Assembly (NCBI GenBank): GCA_964575235.1
Contig: CAZNQG010000099.1
Location: 1 to 12,269, forward strand
Direction of reading: 5' to 3'
Source: SM23-62 sp964575235
Lineage (GTDB): Bacteria; Bacteroidota; Bacteroidia; Bacteroidales; SM23-62
DNA: 12,269 nt
The position numbers and the translations under genes are program-made. Below the pieces are notes generated by a model, which saw nothing but the letters and a program-made list of their open reading frames with translations, did no database searches and was not told where the DNA came from. The first letter of the stretch is position 1; every line of letters begins with the position of its first letter. Positions 1-8,214 of the stretch are shown one piece after another.

Positions 1-1479
1 GACCGGAACGAATACAGCTCAGAAGCGGTGGAGATCGAGGTCGTCGCCGGCGAGTCCCCGGCAACCCAGGGCAGCCCGCAGGATGGGGGTGCCGGTGCAG
101 GGGTGGATGCTTCGGATGAAATTTTCGTGCGGGTCATTACCAATAAAAAAACCATCTACAGGGGGGAGCCGGTCATTGCCACCATCAAGTTGTATACCCG
201 GCTTCAGATTTCAGGGTTCGGGGAGAGCGAAATGCCGGACTTTGCAGGATTCTGGACACAGGAGATCGAGGCGCCCACCCAGCTTAACCTGGTGCGGGAA
301 AACGTTGGCGGCAGAATTTACAATTCGGGCATAATCCGGAAAGTGATCCTGTTCCCACAGAAGTCCGGGGATATCACCATCGCTCCCTTTAAACTGCAAA
401 CATATATCCGTCAGCAGGTCAGCCGTCCACGAAGCCCGTTCGATGATTTTTTCGGGTCCAACTACAGGGACGTTCTTAAGCCGTTGGAATCCAAACCCGT
501 AACGATCAGGGTAAGGGACCTTCCCCCGGGGGCTCCCGAAGGTTACAACGGGGCCGTGGGCAATCTAAACCTGAAGGCCGAGGTGGACAAAACCGAGGCC
601 CTAACCAACGATGCCGTTACCTACAAGCTCAGCATCAGCGGGACCGGCAACATTCAGCTCCTCGAGTCTCCGCAGGTCAAATTCCCTCCCGATTTCGAAA
701 CCTATGACCCGAAAATCCAGACGAACGTCAAGAATACCGAGGGGGGACAGACCGGCAGAAAAACCTTCGAATACCTTCTGATCCCGAGGCATGCGGGAAA
801 TTACCGTATTGCACCGGTGAGCCTGCACTATTTCGATCCCCAGGCCGGAAGGTACAAAACGGCATCGGTCCCCGAATACAACCTGGTAATAGGCAAGAGC
901 GAGGAGGAGGAAACGGTGGGTGTGATCGCGGGCCGGACCAAGGAGGATCTGAAGATCATCGGCAAGGACATCCTGTTCATCAAGGACGAAGCCTTTCGCC
1001 TGAACAGGATCGGAATGACCTTCTATGGTTCTACCCTTTTCATCGGACTGTTTGCAGGTTCATTCGTCCTGTTCCTGGTTATTCTTGTCGTCGGCAGGAA
1101 ACACATCAAAAGGATGCAGAACATCGAACTGGTTAAAAACCGGCGTGCCGGCAGGGAGGCCAGGAAAAGGCTCCGCGAGGCCGCCGACCACATGAGGAGG
1201 AATGAAAGTGAAGACTTCTACGAATCCGTTCTGAAGGCACTTTCAGGGTATCTTGTGGACAAGCTGAATATACCGGTTTCGGAAATGTCCAGGGAGAGGG
1301 CGCGCAGGGGACTCGAACAGTACAACCTGGATCCGGGACTCATAGAAGAGTACGTCGGACTCGAGGATATCTGCGAAATGGCCAGGTATGCACCTGCCTC
1401 CGTTGAGGAAGGGATGGAAGAGGTGTATGAAAGGACCATAAAGATGATTGGTAAAATCGATCAAAGCCTGAGACGATGA
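1..1479 (+). CDS. batD: BatD family protein, 5' end outside the window
   Basis: BatD proteins are membrane-anchored, largely periplasmic proteins encoded with the VWA-domain proteins BatA/BatB and the TPR proteins BatC/BatE in the Bacteroidota aerotolerance operon. The reading frame is open from base 1, so the GTG at 28 is an internal valine codon and not a start; 492 residues are visible. Full BatD proteins are about 600 residues, so roughly the first 100 are missing. Most of the visible part is beta-rich extracytoplasmic domain (two repeated Ig-like stretches, around residues 40-175 and 190-300). One transmembrane helix follows at about residues 341-365 and is followed by basic residues (GRKHIKR). 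A helical, charged cytoplasmic tail of about 120 residues ends the protein, as usual in Bacteroidota BatD. The stop codon overlaps the start of batE (ATGA), which supports translational coupling. The family is clear; its molecular role is poorly established. Confidence 0.93.
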   Translation, partial: DRNEYSSEAVEIEVVAGESPATQGSPQDGGAGAGVDASDEIFVRVITNKKTIYRGEPVIATIKLYTRLQISGFGESEMPDFAGFWTQEIEAPTQLNLVRENVGGRIYNSGIIRKVILFPQKSGDITIAPFKLQTYIRQQVSRPRSPFDDFFGSNYRDVLKPLESKPVTIRVRDLPPGAPEGYNGAVGNLNLKAEVDKTEALTNDAVTYKLSISGTGNIQLLESPQVKFPPDFETYDPKIQTNVKNTEGGQTGRKTFEYLLIPRHAGNYRIAPVSLHYFDPQAGRYKTASVPEYNLVIGKSEEEETVGVIAGRTKEDLKIIGKDILFIKDEAFRLNRIGMTFYGSTLFIGLFAGSFVLFLVILVVGRKHIKRMQNIELVKNRRAGREARKRLREAADHMRRNESEDFYESVLKALSGYLVDKLNIPVSEMSRERARRGLEQYNLDPGLIEEYVGLEDICEMARYAPASVEEGMEEVYERTIKMIGKIDQSLRR

Positions 1480-2237
1480 AGCAAGGGATATGGATCATAG
1501 CATCGTTTTTCGTACTCTGGCCGGTTTGCGGGGCAAACGATTTGCAGGAACGGGTAATGGAGGGGAATGAACAATACCTGAAAGGGGAATACGAGGCGGC
1601 GGTTGAAAGCTACCGGTCGGTCATCGACTCGGGATACGCATCTGCAGAACTTTATTACAATCTTGGCAACGCCTATTACAAATCGCATGACATCACCATG
1701 GCCCTGGTGAATTACGAACGGGCGCATATACTGGATCCCAGGGACAAGGAGATACAGCATAACCTGGAGGTGGCCCGGGAGTTCGTGGTCGATCGCATTG
1801 AGGCCCTTCCCGAATTCTTCCTGCGCAGGGCCTATGTTAATTTTATAAAATTGCTGGATGCGGATATCTGGGCGGTTATGAGCCTGGCAAGTTTTGCAGT
1901 TTCCCTGCTGCTTTTGCTTTTCTATTTCTTTTCAAAGCGGATCGGGATCCGTAAGCTTGGCTTCTGGACGGGGATATTGTTCCTGTTCATATCCATATCC
2001 ACGCTTTTCTTTGCCAGCCGGCAAAATCGTTTCACCACGCGGCATAACCAGGCACTGATCCTCACCCCCTCGGTTACCATTAAGAGTTCACCGGACGAGA
2101 CAAGCGGAACGGATCTTTTCCTTCTGCACGAAGGTACCAAGGTGACCGTTGAGGATGAACTGGGGGACTGGAGTGAGGTGGTACTCAGCGACGGCAACCG
2201 GGGATGGCTGAAGGAATCGGACCTGATCATGCTTTGA
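1476..2237 (+). CDS. batE: BatE-like TPR and SH3-domain membrane protein
   Basis: Predicted inner-membrane protein of 253 residues and the last gene of the Bat operon. An N-terminal signal peptide or anchor (about residues 4-19) is followed by two TPR units (about 23-52 and 57-90; the second has the typical YYNLGNAYYK helix). Two transmembrane helices follow at about 131-152 and 162-181. A C-terminal bacterial SH3-like domain (about 192-251) shows the expected sequence of a short strand, a DLFLLHEGTKV turn, DWSEV and GWLKESDL. TPR plus membrane helices plus SH3b is the standard BatE layout, so it probably acts as a protein-interaction scaffold for the Bat complex at the envelope. The ATG overlaps the batD stop by 4 bp and no Shine-Dalgarno is evident, so translation is likely coupled. 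The gene ends 16 bp before a convergent gene. Confidence 0.93.
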   Translation: MKQGIWIIASFFVLWPVCGANDLQERVMEGNEQYLKGEYEAAVESYRSVIDSGYASAELYYNLGNAYYKSHDITMALVNYERAHILDPRDKEIQHNLEVAREFVVDRIEALPEFFLRRAYVNFIKLLDADIWAVMSLASFAVSLLLLLFYFFSKRIGIRKLGFWTGILFLFISISTLFFASRQNRFTTRHNQALILTPSVTIKSSPDETSGTDLFLLHEGTKVTVEDELGDWSEVVLSDGNRGWLKESDLIML

Positions 2238-2253
2238 TCCCCCGTATCCAATC

Positions 2254-3162
2254 TCAGATATAAGCCATGAAGGCATCCGCAAACCTTACCGCCGCTTCGG
2301 GGTGATTCCTGAACCAGAGTTCGGGTTCGATCAGTTCGAGTTCCGAGACATAGAGTTCGTTTGAATCCCCGCGCATCAAGTCGACACGGGCATAGACCGG
2401 GAGGGGATTGCACAGGGAAACAACCCTTTCCGCGAAATCGATCTCTGCAGGGGAGGCTTTGTACTCGTGCACGGACCCGCCGAAATCATCCTGCACCCTG
2501 AAATCTCCCTCCCTTGCCTTTTTTAAAATTGCGTGGCTGTATTTTCCCCCGAACACCATGAAGGCAAGTTCCCCCTCCCGCAGGATGCTGGGCTGAAATT
2601 CCTGCAGCATGAGCGATTCCGATGCGACCAGGTTCCTGAAAACGGCCTCGTGATCCCCGGCATTGGAGGAGTCCAACCAGTACGTATGCCGGGCTCCCCC
2701 TGAAATGACGGGCTTCAGGATTGCCTCCGACCATCCCGTCCGGGCGAGAATTTTCTTCAGGGATCGCTTATCGCCCATTTCAACCAAAAGGGTGGGGGGG
2801 ATGGGGATTCCCCGGCGCTGAAGGTCCCCCAGGTAATGCTTGTCCCGGTTCCAGCGGATGATTTCATACGGGTTGACAAGCCGGCTTACCGTCCGGACCT
2901 TTTCAAGCCATTCGGAGAATTCAGGGTAACGTTCGAAATAATCCCAGGTGGTTCTGAATACCAGATACCTCGAGGAGCTCCAGTCGAAACCGGGGTGGTC
3001 CCAGTTCACCCGGCTAACCCTAAGTCCCCTGTCCTCCAAAGCCTTTTTAAGCAGCCCGTCTTCCAGGAGTATGTTCTCAACATAGGGGTCCCCCCTGACC
3101 GGGTCCACATAACGTGCATCGGTCAGGATTACAGCATCGTACCGGCAATCGCTGTCCGGCAT
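2254..3162 (-). CDS. ATP-grasp ligase of the RimK / DcsG-like group
   Basis: Soluble 302-residue protein with a full ATP-grasp fold. The N-terminal Rossmann-like part (1-100) carries the TTWDY motif (71-75) that in cycloserine-ligase DcsG-like and prokaryotic glutathione-synthetase-like proteins lies near the end of the substrate domain. The ATP-grasp part contains WNRDKHYL (nucleotide-binding Lys108), AILKPVISGGA (Lys150 and the glycine loop), a LMLQEF strand and EGE around 185-198. The metal-binding C-terminal strand pair is RVD (Asp261) followed by ELELIEPEL (Glu274, Glu276, Glu279). The catalytic elements look intact. Such enzymes activate a carboxylate as an acyl-phosphate and join it to an amine or similar nucleophile; the substrates cannot be read from the sequence. 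The frame is open upstream of the ATG but has no further ATG before a stop. No biosynthetic partner genes are adjacent. Confidence 0.9.
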   Translation of the reverse strand: MPDSDCRYDAVILTDARYVDPVRGDPYVENILLEDGLLKKALEDRGLRVSRVNWDHPGFDWSSSRYLVFRTTWDYFERYPEFSEWLEKVRTVSRLVNPYEIIRWNRDKHYLGDLQRRGIPIPPTLLVEMGDKRSLKKILARTGWSEAILKPVISGGARHTYWLDSSNAGDHEAVFRNLVASESLMLQEFQPSILREGELAFMVFGGKYSHAILKKAREGDFRVQDDFGGSVHEYKASPAEIDFAERVVSLCNPLPVYARVDLMRGDSNELYVSELELIEPELWFRNHPEAAVRFADAFMAYI

Positions 3163-3362
3163 CAGAGCCTTTTTGCCCGGGATTCCAGGTCCGTCAGTTC
3201 TGCGATTCGGACGGGTTGTCCGGACTCGATGCTTTTCATGCGTTTTGGTTCAATTGGTTCATCATTCCAATATACATACAATATCTAAAATTTCCTGCAC
3301 AGCCTGCCGGGGAAAGCCCGTTTCCGCTCGATCCATCGGGCGAATTAATACAGGATTATCCC

Positions 3363-3370
3363 TATATTTG
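3363..3370 (+). promoter_or_regulatory. Bacteroidota -7 promoter element for cstA
   Basis: TATATTTG is an exact match to the TAnnTTTG -7 element of the Bacteroidota primary sigma factor. It ends 24 bp before the cstA ATG at 3395, a normal distance. No TTG-type -33 element is visible at the usual spacing (around 3340), so strength may depend on an activator or be low. The rest of the 232-bp divergent gap (3163-3394) shows a small hairpin at 3208-3222 (CGGAC arms) and a 5-bp inverted repeat at 3311-3325. I see no tRNA or riboswitch in it. Confidence 0.6.
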
Positions 3371-3394
3371 GGAAGTATTTCATCTTCACAGGCG

Positions 3395-5095
3395 ATGAAT
3401 TCCCTGATTCTGACCATCCTTGCTTTTGCGGGTTACATTCTGGCGTACCGGTTTTACGGCCGGTATCTGGCCCGGAAGATCTTCCGGCTTTCCCCCGAAA
3501 CCCTGATGCCATCGCACGAATTCACCGACGGTGTGGATTACGTGCCAACCCGGGCGCACATCATATTCGGGCATCATTTTACTACGATCGCGGGACTTGG
3601 ACCCATCGTCGGGCCCGCCATCGGGATCATATGGGGATGGGTCCCCGCCATCATCTGGGTATTCCTGGGCTCCATCTTCATGGGCGCCGTGCATGACTTC
3701 TCAACCCTGGTGGTCTCCGCTCGCAGCCGGGGAAAGACCATCGGGGACCTGACCGGCGACCTGATCGGTCCGGGCACCCGCTATGCTTTCCAGTTCATCA
3801 TGCAATTCCTGCTGTTCATCGTTCTTTCGGTTTTCGCCATGATCGTGGGTGTCCTGTTTGTACTGTACCCGGAATCCGTCTTTCCGGTCTGGATGCAGAT
3901 CCCGATCGCAGTCTGGCTGGGATGGATGATCCGCAGGGGACATAACGACCTGTTGTTTTCAATCATCGCGGTGATCCTGATGTACGGGAGCATGGTCGTC
4001 GGAATTTACCTTCCCATCCGGGTTCCGCCCATTGCCGGTTCTGCCGTTGTTACCTGGTGTCTCCTGCTTTTCCTTTATGTCTTCTTTGCCTCGACCCTGC
4101 CCGTACAGAAATTGCTTCAACCGAGGGATTATATAAATTCACACCAGCTGCTGGTTGCCGTGGTGCTGATGGTAGCGGGACTCATCGCTGCCCATCCGGA
4201 CATTTCTGCGCCTGCCATCAACCATGCAGCTTTCGATCAGGGCTCCGATATCCCGGACCTGATGCCGATCCTTTTCATAACCATTGCATGCGGGGCGATC
4301 AGCGGTTTTCATTCCCTGGCGAGCTCGGGAACAACGGTAAAGCAGGTGGACCGGGAACAGGACACCCTGTTTATCGGTTACGGAGGCATGCTCTGGGAAA
4401 GTTTTCTGGCCGTACTGGTCATCATGGCGGTGGCCGGGGGACTCGGAATGGGCCTGGAGGTTGGGGGGCAACGGTTTACCGGGCTGGAAGCCTTCCGGCA
4501 ACAGTATGCATCCTGGGCAGCATTCAGCGGCATTGACGCCAAGCTCGAGGCATTCGTGATCGGCGCCTCCAACCTGTTTGAAAGCATTGGCATTCCACCG
4601 CTCTTCGGCAGGAGCATGATCGCTGTTTTCATCGTAAGTTTTGCAAATACCACGCTCGATTCCGCGGCCAGGATACAGAGATTGTCGCTTCAGGAAATCT
4701 TCAGGGACGGCAGAGGAAAGGTGCGGAAACCGGTTGATAACCGTTATGTTGCAACGACTTTCGTCGTGGCGGCCGCAATGCTGATGGCCTTTCTCAAGCC
4801 GGGTGCAACCGGTGCCATGATCCTGTGGCCCCTGTTCGGGTCCCTGAACCAGCTTCTGGCTGCCCTGGCCCTGGGAATCGTGACCGTATGGCTCTATCGG
4901 AAAAAGAAGAATATCCTCATCACCCTGTTACCCATGGTCTTCGTACTGCTGGTAACCCTGTGGGCCATGGTTAAAAACCTGGTCTATTTCCGGCAGATTG
5001 AAGACGGCTTACTGGCGGTCATTTCAGTACTTATCCTTCTTTTAACGGCATGGCTGCTGGCAGGGAGTGTCAGCGCCCTGTTGAAAAAACGGTGA
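3395..5095 (+). CDS. cstA: CstA-family carbon-starvation / pyruvate or peptide transporter
   Basis: Polytopic inner-membrane transporter of 566 residues. CstA and its relative BtsT in E. coli are carbon-starvation or pyruvate-responsive importers associated with peptide and pyruvate uptake. Diagnostic motifs are present in order: YRFYGRYLARK (18-28), DGVDYVPT (45-52), FGHHFTTIAGLGPIVGPAIG (58-77), GAVHDFSTLVVSARSRGKTIG (97-117), ACGAISGFHSLASSGTT (about 297-313) and FANTTLDSAARIQRL (about 416-430). The C-terminal helices match the CstA 5TM region. It is shorter than E. coli CstA (about 700 residues), mainly because the N terminus starts one helix later. The frame is open back to an ATG at 3173, but those 74 extra residues are cysteine/arginine-rich, unlike any CstA, and lie upstream of the TATATTTG promoter. 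The ATG at 3395 starts directly into the first membrane helix. The gene stands alone and converges on a DUF2784-like gene. Confidence 0.95.
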   Translation: MNSLILTILAFAGYILAYRFYGRYLARKIFRLSPETLMPSHEFTDGVDYVPTRAHIIFGHHFTTIAGLGPIVGPAIGIIWGWVPAIIWVFLGSIFMGAVHDFSTLVVSARSRGKTIGDLTGDLIGPGTRYAFQFIMQFLLFIVLSVFAMIVGVLFVLYPESVFPVWMQIPIAVWLGWMIRRGHNDLLFSIIAVILMYGSMVVGIYLPIRVPPIAGSAVVTWCLLLFLYVFFASTLPVQKLLQPRDYINSHQLLVAVVLMVAGLIAAHPDISAPAINHAAFDQGSDIPDLMPILFITIACGAISGFHSLASSGTTVKQVDREQDTLFIGYGGMLWESFLAVLVIMAVAGGLGMGLEVGGQRFTGLEAFRQQYASWAAFSGIDAKLEAFVIGASNLFESIGIPPLFGRSMIAVFIVSFANTTLDSAARIQRLSLQEIFRDGRGKVRKPVDNRYVATTFVVAAAMLMAFLKPGATGAMILWPLFGSLNQLLAALALGIVTVWLYRKKKNILITLLPMVFVLLVTLWAMVKNLVYFRQIEDGLLAVISVLILLLTAWLLAGSVSALLKKR

Positions 5096-5099
5096 GGAC

Positions 5100-5116
5100 G
5101 GCTTCAGCCGGAAGCC
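5100..5116. terminator. small hairpin between convergent cstA and DUF2784 genes, possible terminator
   Basis: GGCTTC and GAAGCC form a perfect 6-bp stem with the 5-base loop AGCCG. It begins 5 bp after the cstA stop and covers the end of the opposite gene. On the plus strand it is followed after a few bases by a short T run (tctgtttt). On the minus strand a run of six T comes about 10 bases after the stem. Position between two converging genes fits a bidirectional terminator, but the stem is short and neither T tract is ideally placed. Confidence 0.35.
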
Positions 5117-5508
5117 CGGTCTGTTTTCAGGATGCGCCTCCAAAGCCGTCCGATCCGGCTCCTGAAATTAACGATGAGGCTGGCCACCAGGGCCAGTATC
5201 AGTCCCCAGGTAGTGGCCGCGTCCACCAGTGCCTGATCCGGATGAAGGCCCGTCAGCCGCCCGATGAGGAAACCGATGTAGGAAGAGGGAAGCCCCGTGT
5301 ACCCCAGACTTTCAAGAATCCTGAAGTGCCAGTCCGTCAGGGGACAGTAGCCAATCCCGTAGAAAATGCCAAGTACCAGCCAGGAGCCTCCCGTCAGGAG
5401 GATGCAGACCAGGTTCAGGCGGCGGGTGCGTTTCCATATCCATCCGAAGAGGTTAAACAGGATCAGAGTGGTATGAAATACCGTAAAGAAAAGGTCCAGA
5501 ATTCGCAT
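5104..5508 (-). CDS. DUF2784-like small integral membrane protein
   Basis: Protein of 134 residues with about four hydrophobic segments (roughly 3-22, 30-50, 73-84 and 100-114). The conserved core is FHTTLILFNLFGWIWKRTRRLNL (11-33) and GIFYGIGYCPLTDWHFRILESLG (47-69). The invariant-looking Cys-Pro-Leu-Thr-Asp-Trp is typical of the DUF2784 family, which has no established function. The frame is open to an ATG at 5565, but that longer start would overlap the divergent acylphosphatase and add a cysteine-rich, non-hydrophobic extension. The ATG at 5508 (MRILDLFF...) leads straight into helix 1 and is preferred. It converges on cstA (8 bp apart) and is divergent from the acylphosphatase (40 bp apart). 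No contextual clue to a role. Confidence 0.85.
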   Translation of the reverse strand: MRILDLFFTVFHTTLILFNLFGWIWKRTRRLNLVCILLTGGSWLVLGIFYGIGYCPLTDWHFRILESLGYTGLPSSYIGFLIGRLTGLHPDQALVDAATTWGLILALVASLIVNFRSRIGRLWRRILKTDRASG

Positions 5509-5548
5509 CCTTAATTTTAGTAAATTCGGGACCGAAAAGCAACAGCAC

Positions 5549-5818
5549 ATGAAGCACCTGGACATTCGTGTGGTCGGAAGGGTTCAGGGGGTGGGCTTCC
5601 GTTACTCTGCCCTGAAAGCCGCGCATGCGTTCGGTGTATCAGGATTCGTCCGGAATGAGCCGGACGGTTCCGTATACATCGAAGCGGAGGGCAAGGAACA
5701 AGACCTGGAACGGTTCCTGGAGTGGTGCCGAAGGGGACCGGGATTCGGGCGGGTTGACGAGGTTATCGGGTTGGAATCGGGTCTGCGCGGCTTCGAGGAT
5801 TTCCGCATTCTTCATTGA
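5549..5818 (+). CDS. acyP: acylphosphatase
   Basis: Cytosolic 89-residue enzyme of the acylphosphatase family, which hydrolyses the carboxyl-phosphate bond of acylphosphates such as acetyl phosphate or 1,3-bisphosphoglycerate. The active-site signature GRVQGVGFRYS (10-20) provides the phosphate-binding loop and catalytic Arg18. GFVRNEPDGSV (32-42) provides the catalytic Asn36. Length and the C-terminal strand (FEDFRILH) are complete for the family. It begins 40 bp from the divergent DUF2784-like gene. TAAATTCG at 5521-5528 is a one-mismatch match to TAnnTTTG and could be its -7 element. No Shine-Dalgarno is evident. Confidence 0.95.
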   Translation: MKHLDIRVVGRVQGVGFRYSALKAAHAFGVSGFVRNEPDGSVYIEAEGKEQDLERFLEWCRRGPGFGRVDEVIGLESGLRGFEDFRILH

Positions 5819-5943
5819 ATGTCCGGGCCGGTTCGGCTTCAAATCTTAATTTTGCTGCCTCCCAGGGCCAAACCCAACGATCCCGGGATACCAAACTGGA
5901 TCGATGCTGCTCCAAAGGAAGATAAATGAACGGATTCCCCGGT

Positions 5944-8214
5944 CTAGCCGATGGAGATGAAGGCCGTGTAGGTTACCTCATCCTTTAATTCCGCCATGGA
6001 AAGATGCATCTCGGCCTTATGCATTTTCCCGTTCCCGTCCGGTATGCTGACCCGTTTGTTTTCTCCTGTTATCCTGACGGCATTGGGATCGGTCAGGCTC
6101 AGTATGAACGGGTCGAGGCCGGATGCATCGGACGGTAGGAGGGTCCGGAGGTTCCTGCCCAGGGCACGGTCTGATTTGATACCGAAAAAACGTTCTGCGC
6201 TCCGGTTAAGGAACTGTATCCTGGAGGACTGGTCTACGGTGATTATGATGTTCCTGTCTTCCTCCAGGGTTTTCAGCATGCGGTCCCTTTCCCTGGTTAT
6301 CAACCCGTATTGCCCCTCCAGTTCCAGCTTGCTCTGTTCGAGTTTTTTCTTGAGCTCCACACCCGACAGTTTGAGCTTCTCCTCCTGAATTTTCAGTTGT
6401 TCGGTGTACTTCCGGCTTTCGATCTCCATGAGTCTTTCATGGGTGGTGTCGTTGGCCAGGCATACGACTTTTGCCACTTCCCCGTACATGTCGTTAACGG
6501 CTGTGAAGCTTATCCGGAGCCATTTTTCATCCTCATACCTGGTCAGGCTTTTCAATTGCCCCTGGAAAGGGGTTCCCCCGGTCACAGTTTCCCATGTTTC
6601 ATTGAAGCTCTCCAGCTCCATTTTCCCGACCAGGTCGAAAACCGACATTTTCTCCAGTTCCTTCCTGGAAAATTTCATGGTTTCAAGGAAACGTTCGTTG
6701 CAGTTTATGAATTTACCGTCGGGGGCGAATTCGGCCTTGATGTTCAGGCGGTCGATCGAATCGATCTGTCCCTGGTAATCCAGGTGTTGCTTATGCTGCT
6801 CCGTATTGTCGATGGCAAGGAAAAGGATCTTGTCGACCGTACCGTCGTCCTTCCGGACGCATGTATAAGTGGCCATGGTCCAGAGGTCCTGTCCCGTCTT
6901 GCTCACATGTTTCATATATCCTTCATAGTGTTTGCCTCCCTCGGACAGCCTTTTCCAGATAGGGTCAAACCACTCCCGGTCCTTTTTGTCCAGGAATTTC
7001 GATATGTGCTGGCCTTCCACCTCCGCATTGCTGAAATAACCGAGTTTATGAAGGAATTTCGTATTGGCATATTTCAGGGTGCCTTCGGTATCGTATTCCG
7101 CGCGTATCAGGGTATGGTTCACGGAGTTTGTAAAGCTGATGAATTGTTCGGCCTGCTTTGCAGCCTGTTCCTGGGTTTGCCGGAGTTGTTCCATGCCCTG
7201 CCGGAGTTTTTCTTCCTGCATGGCCAGTGCTTCAGCCTGCTTCTGGGATTCTTTCAGGAGTTCGGTCGTACGAATGTTGCTCCGCAGGTTTGAAAGGGTA
7301 ATGGCTGTGCTTTCCGCAACGCTTTCCACGAAACCGATCTCAAAATCCTGTATGAATTTGAAAGAGGCAAGTTCTATGATCCCGAGAACTTCGTCCTGCA
7401 CAATCATGGGGACGATCAGCAAATGGTCCGGCGTGGCATGCCCCAGTCCCGACGTTATCTCTATGTATCCATCCGGCAATTCCGTCATGTATATGCTTTC
7501 TTTCTCAAGTGCGGCTGTTCCGATGATGCCTTCCCCCCAGTCGATCTTCTTGTCGGCGAATTTTCTGCGGTCGTAGGCATAACTGGCTTTGAGGTCGAAG
7601 AACCGTTCCTTTCCCGTTTCCTGTTCCACCAGAAACAAACCGCCCTGGTTGGCATCCAGGTATTTGACCAGGTAGCTGATGATGTTGTAGGCAAAGTCCT
7701 CCATGTTCTCGAATGAACCCCTCAGAATGTCCCCGACTTTTGCCAGTCCCTCGGAAACCCAGTTACGCTGGTCGTCAAGCTTTTTGCGATCCTGCTGTTC
7801 TCCGATGTTCTGCTTGAGGTTGTCCCTGAGCCTGATCATCGCCTTGCCCAGGGGGTCTTCGGAATCCCTCAGTTCGAGTCCCGCATCAAGCTCATTATGG
7901 ATCAGCCTTTCCGTGAAATCCAGGATCTTACCGGATCGTTGCTTTTCTTCGAGGGACTTCATATTGATTTTTTTCCGGTGCCCCCAACCGATATATCCTG
8001 CCAGGGCTCCGGCGGCAGTGGCAAGCAAAGGCATCAGATCAAGCAGGTACTGTCCAGGGAATAAGGAGTGAAGCCGGCTGAAACCATGCATGGAGAAGTT
8101 TACCTGTCCGGTTAAAGCATGGAGGAACAGGGAAGCTGCCGGAAAAAAAATCCCGATTAGAAACCCGTAAACGGTGTACCTGATCCATATATCGCTGGGT
8201 TTATCCATGGCCAT
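5944..8214 (-). CDS. membrane-bound GAF/PAS-PAS-PAS sensor protein with no kinase or other output domain
   Basis: Protein of 756 residues. Two N-terminal transmembrane helices (about 12-34 and 57-77) flank a short external loop, and a charged, HAMP-like helical linker follows (about 85-160, ending NWVSEGLAKVGDILRG). Next are a GAF domain (about 165-312), a coiled coil rich in Gln/Glu (about 313-360), PAS1 (about 361-475), PAS2 (about 483-595), a second coiled coil (about 596-650) and PAS3 (about 651-756). PAS1 and PAS2 resemble each other (RAEYDTEGTLKYAN versus KAEFAPDGKFINCN), suggesting duplication. The last residues (VTYTAFISIG) are the final PAS strand, where related proteins continue into a kinase. 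No H-box, HATPase, GGDEF, EAL, HTH or methyl-accepting region is present. The 125 bp downstream hold no remnant, so a simple frameshift does not explain the absence. ATG 8214 is used; Met3 (8208) is an alternative. It lies 195 bp downstream of a co-oriented receiver gene. Confidence 0.92.
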   Translation of the reverse strand: MAMDKPSDIWIRYTVYGFLIGIFFPAASLFLHALTGQVNFSMHGFSRLHSLFPGQYLLDLMPLLATAAGALAGYIGWGHRKKINMKSLEEKQRSGKILDFTERLIHNELDAGLELRDSEDPLGKAMIRLRDNLKQNIGEQQDRKKLDDQRNWVSEGLAKVGDILRGSFENMEDFAYNIISYLVKYLDANQGGLFLVEQETGKERFFDLKASYAYDRRKFADKKIDWGEGIIGTAALEKESIYMTELPDGYIEITSGLGHATPDHLLIVPMIVQDEVLGIIELASFKFIQDFEIGFVESVAESTAITLSNLRSNIRTTELLKESQKQAEALAMQEEKLRQGMEQLRQTQEQAAKQAEQFISFTNSVNHTLIRAEYDTEGTLKYANTKFLHKLGYFSNAEVEGQHISKFLDKKDREWFDPIWKRLSEGGKHYEGYMKHVSKTGQDLWTMATYTCVRKDDGTVDKILFLAIDNTEQHKQHLDYQGQIDSIDRLNIKAEFAPDGKFINCNERFLETMKFSRKELEKMSVFDLVGKMELESFNETWETVTGGTPFQGQLKSLTRYEDEKWLRISFTAVNDMYGEVAKVVCLANDTTHERLMEIESRKYTEQLKIQEEKLKLSGVELKKKLEQSKLELEGQYGLITRERDRMLKTLEEDRNIIITVDQSSRIQFLNRSAERFFGIKSDRALGRNLRTLLPSDASGLDPFILSLTDPNAVRITGENKRVSIPDGNGKMHKAEMHLSMAELKDEVTYTAFISIG

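Noticed and set aside
28..30. GTG as the start of batD
   Set aside because: The frame is open through base 1 and the visible protein lacks the signal peptide and first domain of BatD, so the gene starts outside the window.
3173..3394. Extension of the cstA frame to an upstream ATG (74 extra residues)
   Set aside because: The extension is Cys/Arg/Ser-rich, has no CstA similarity, and lies upstream of the TATATTTG promoter; the ATG at 3395 opens directly into the first membrane helix.
5509..5565. Longer start for the DUF2784-like gene
   Set aside because: It would overlap the acylphosphatase start and add a cysteine-rich extension; the ATG at 5508 matches the family's usual N terminus.
6310..7293. 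Long plus-strand open frame (327 codons) opposite the GAF/PAS receptor
   Set aside because: Antisense shadow of the receptor gene, made long by codon bias; its Phe/Leu-rich translation shows no domain.
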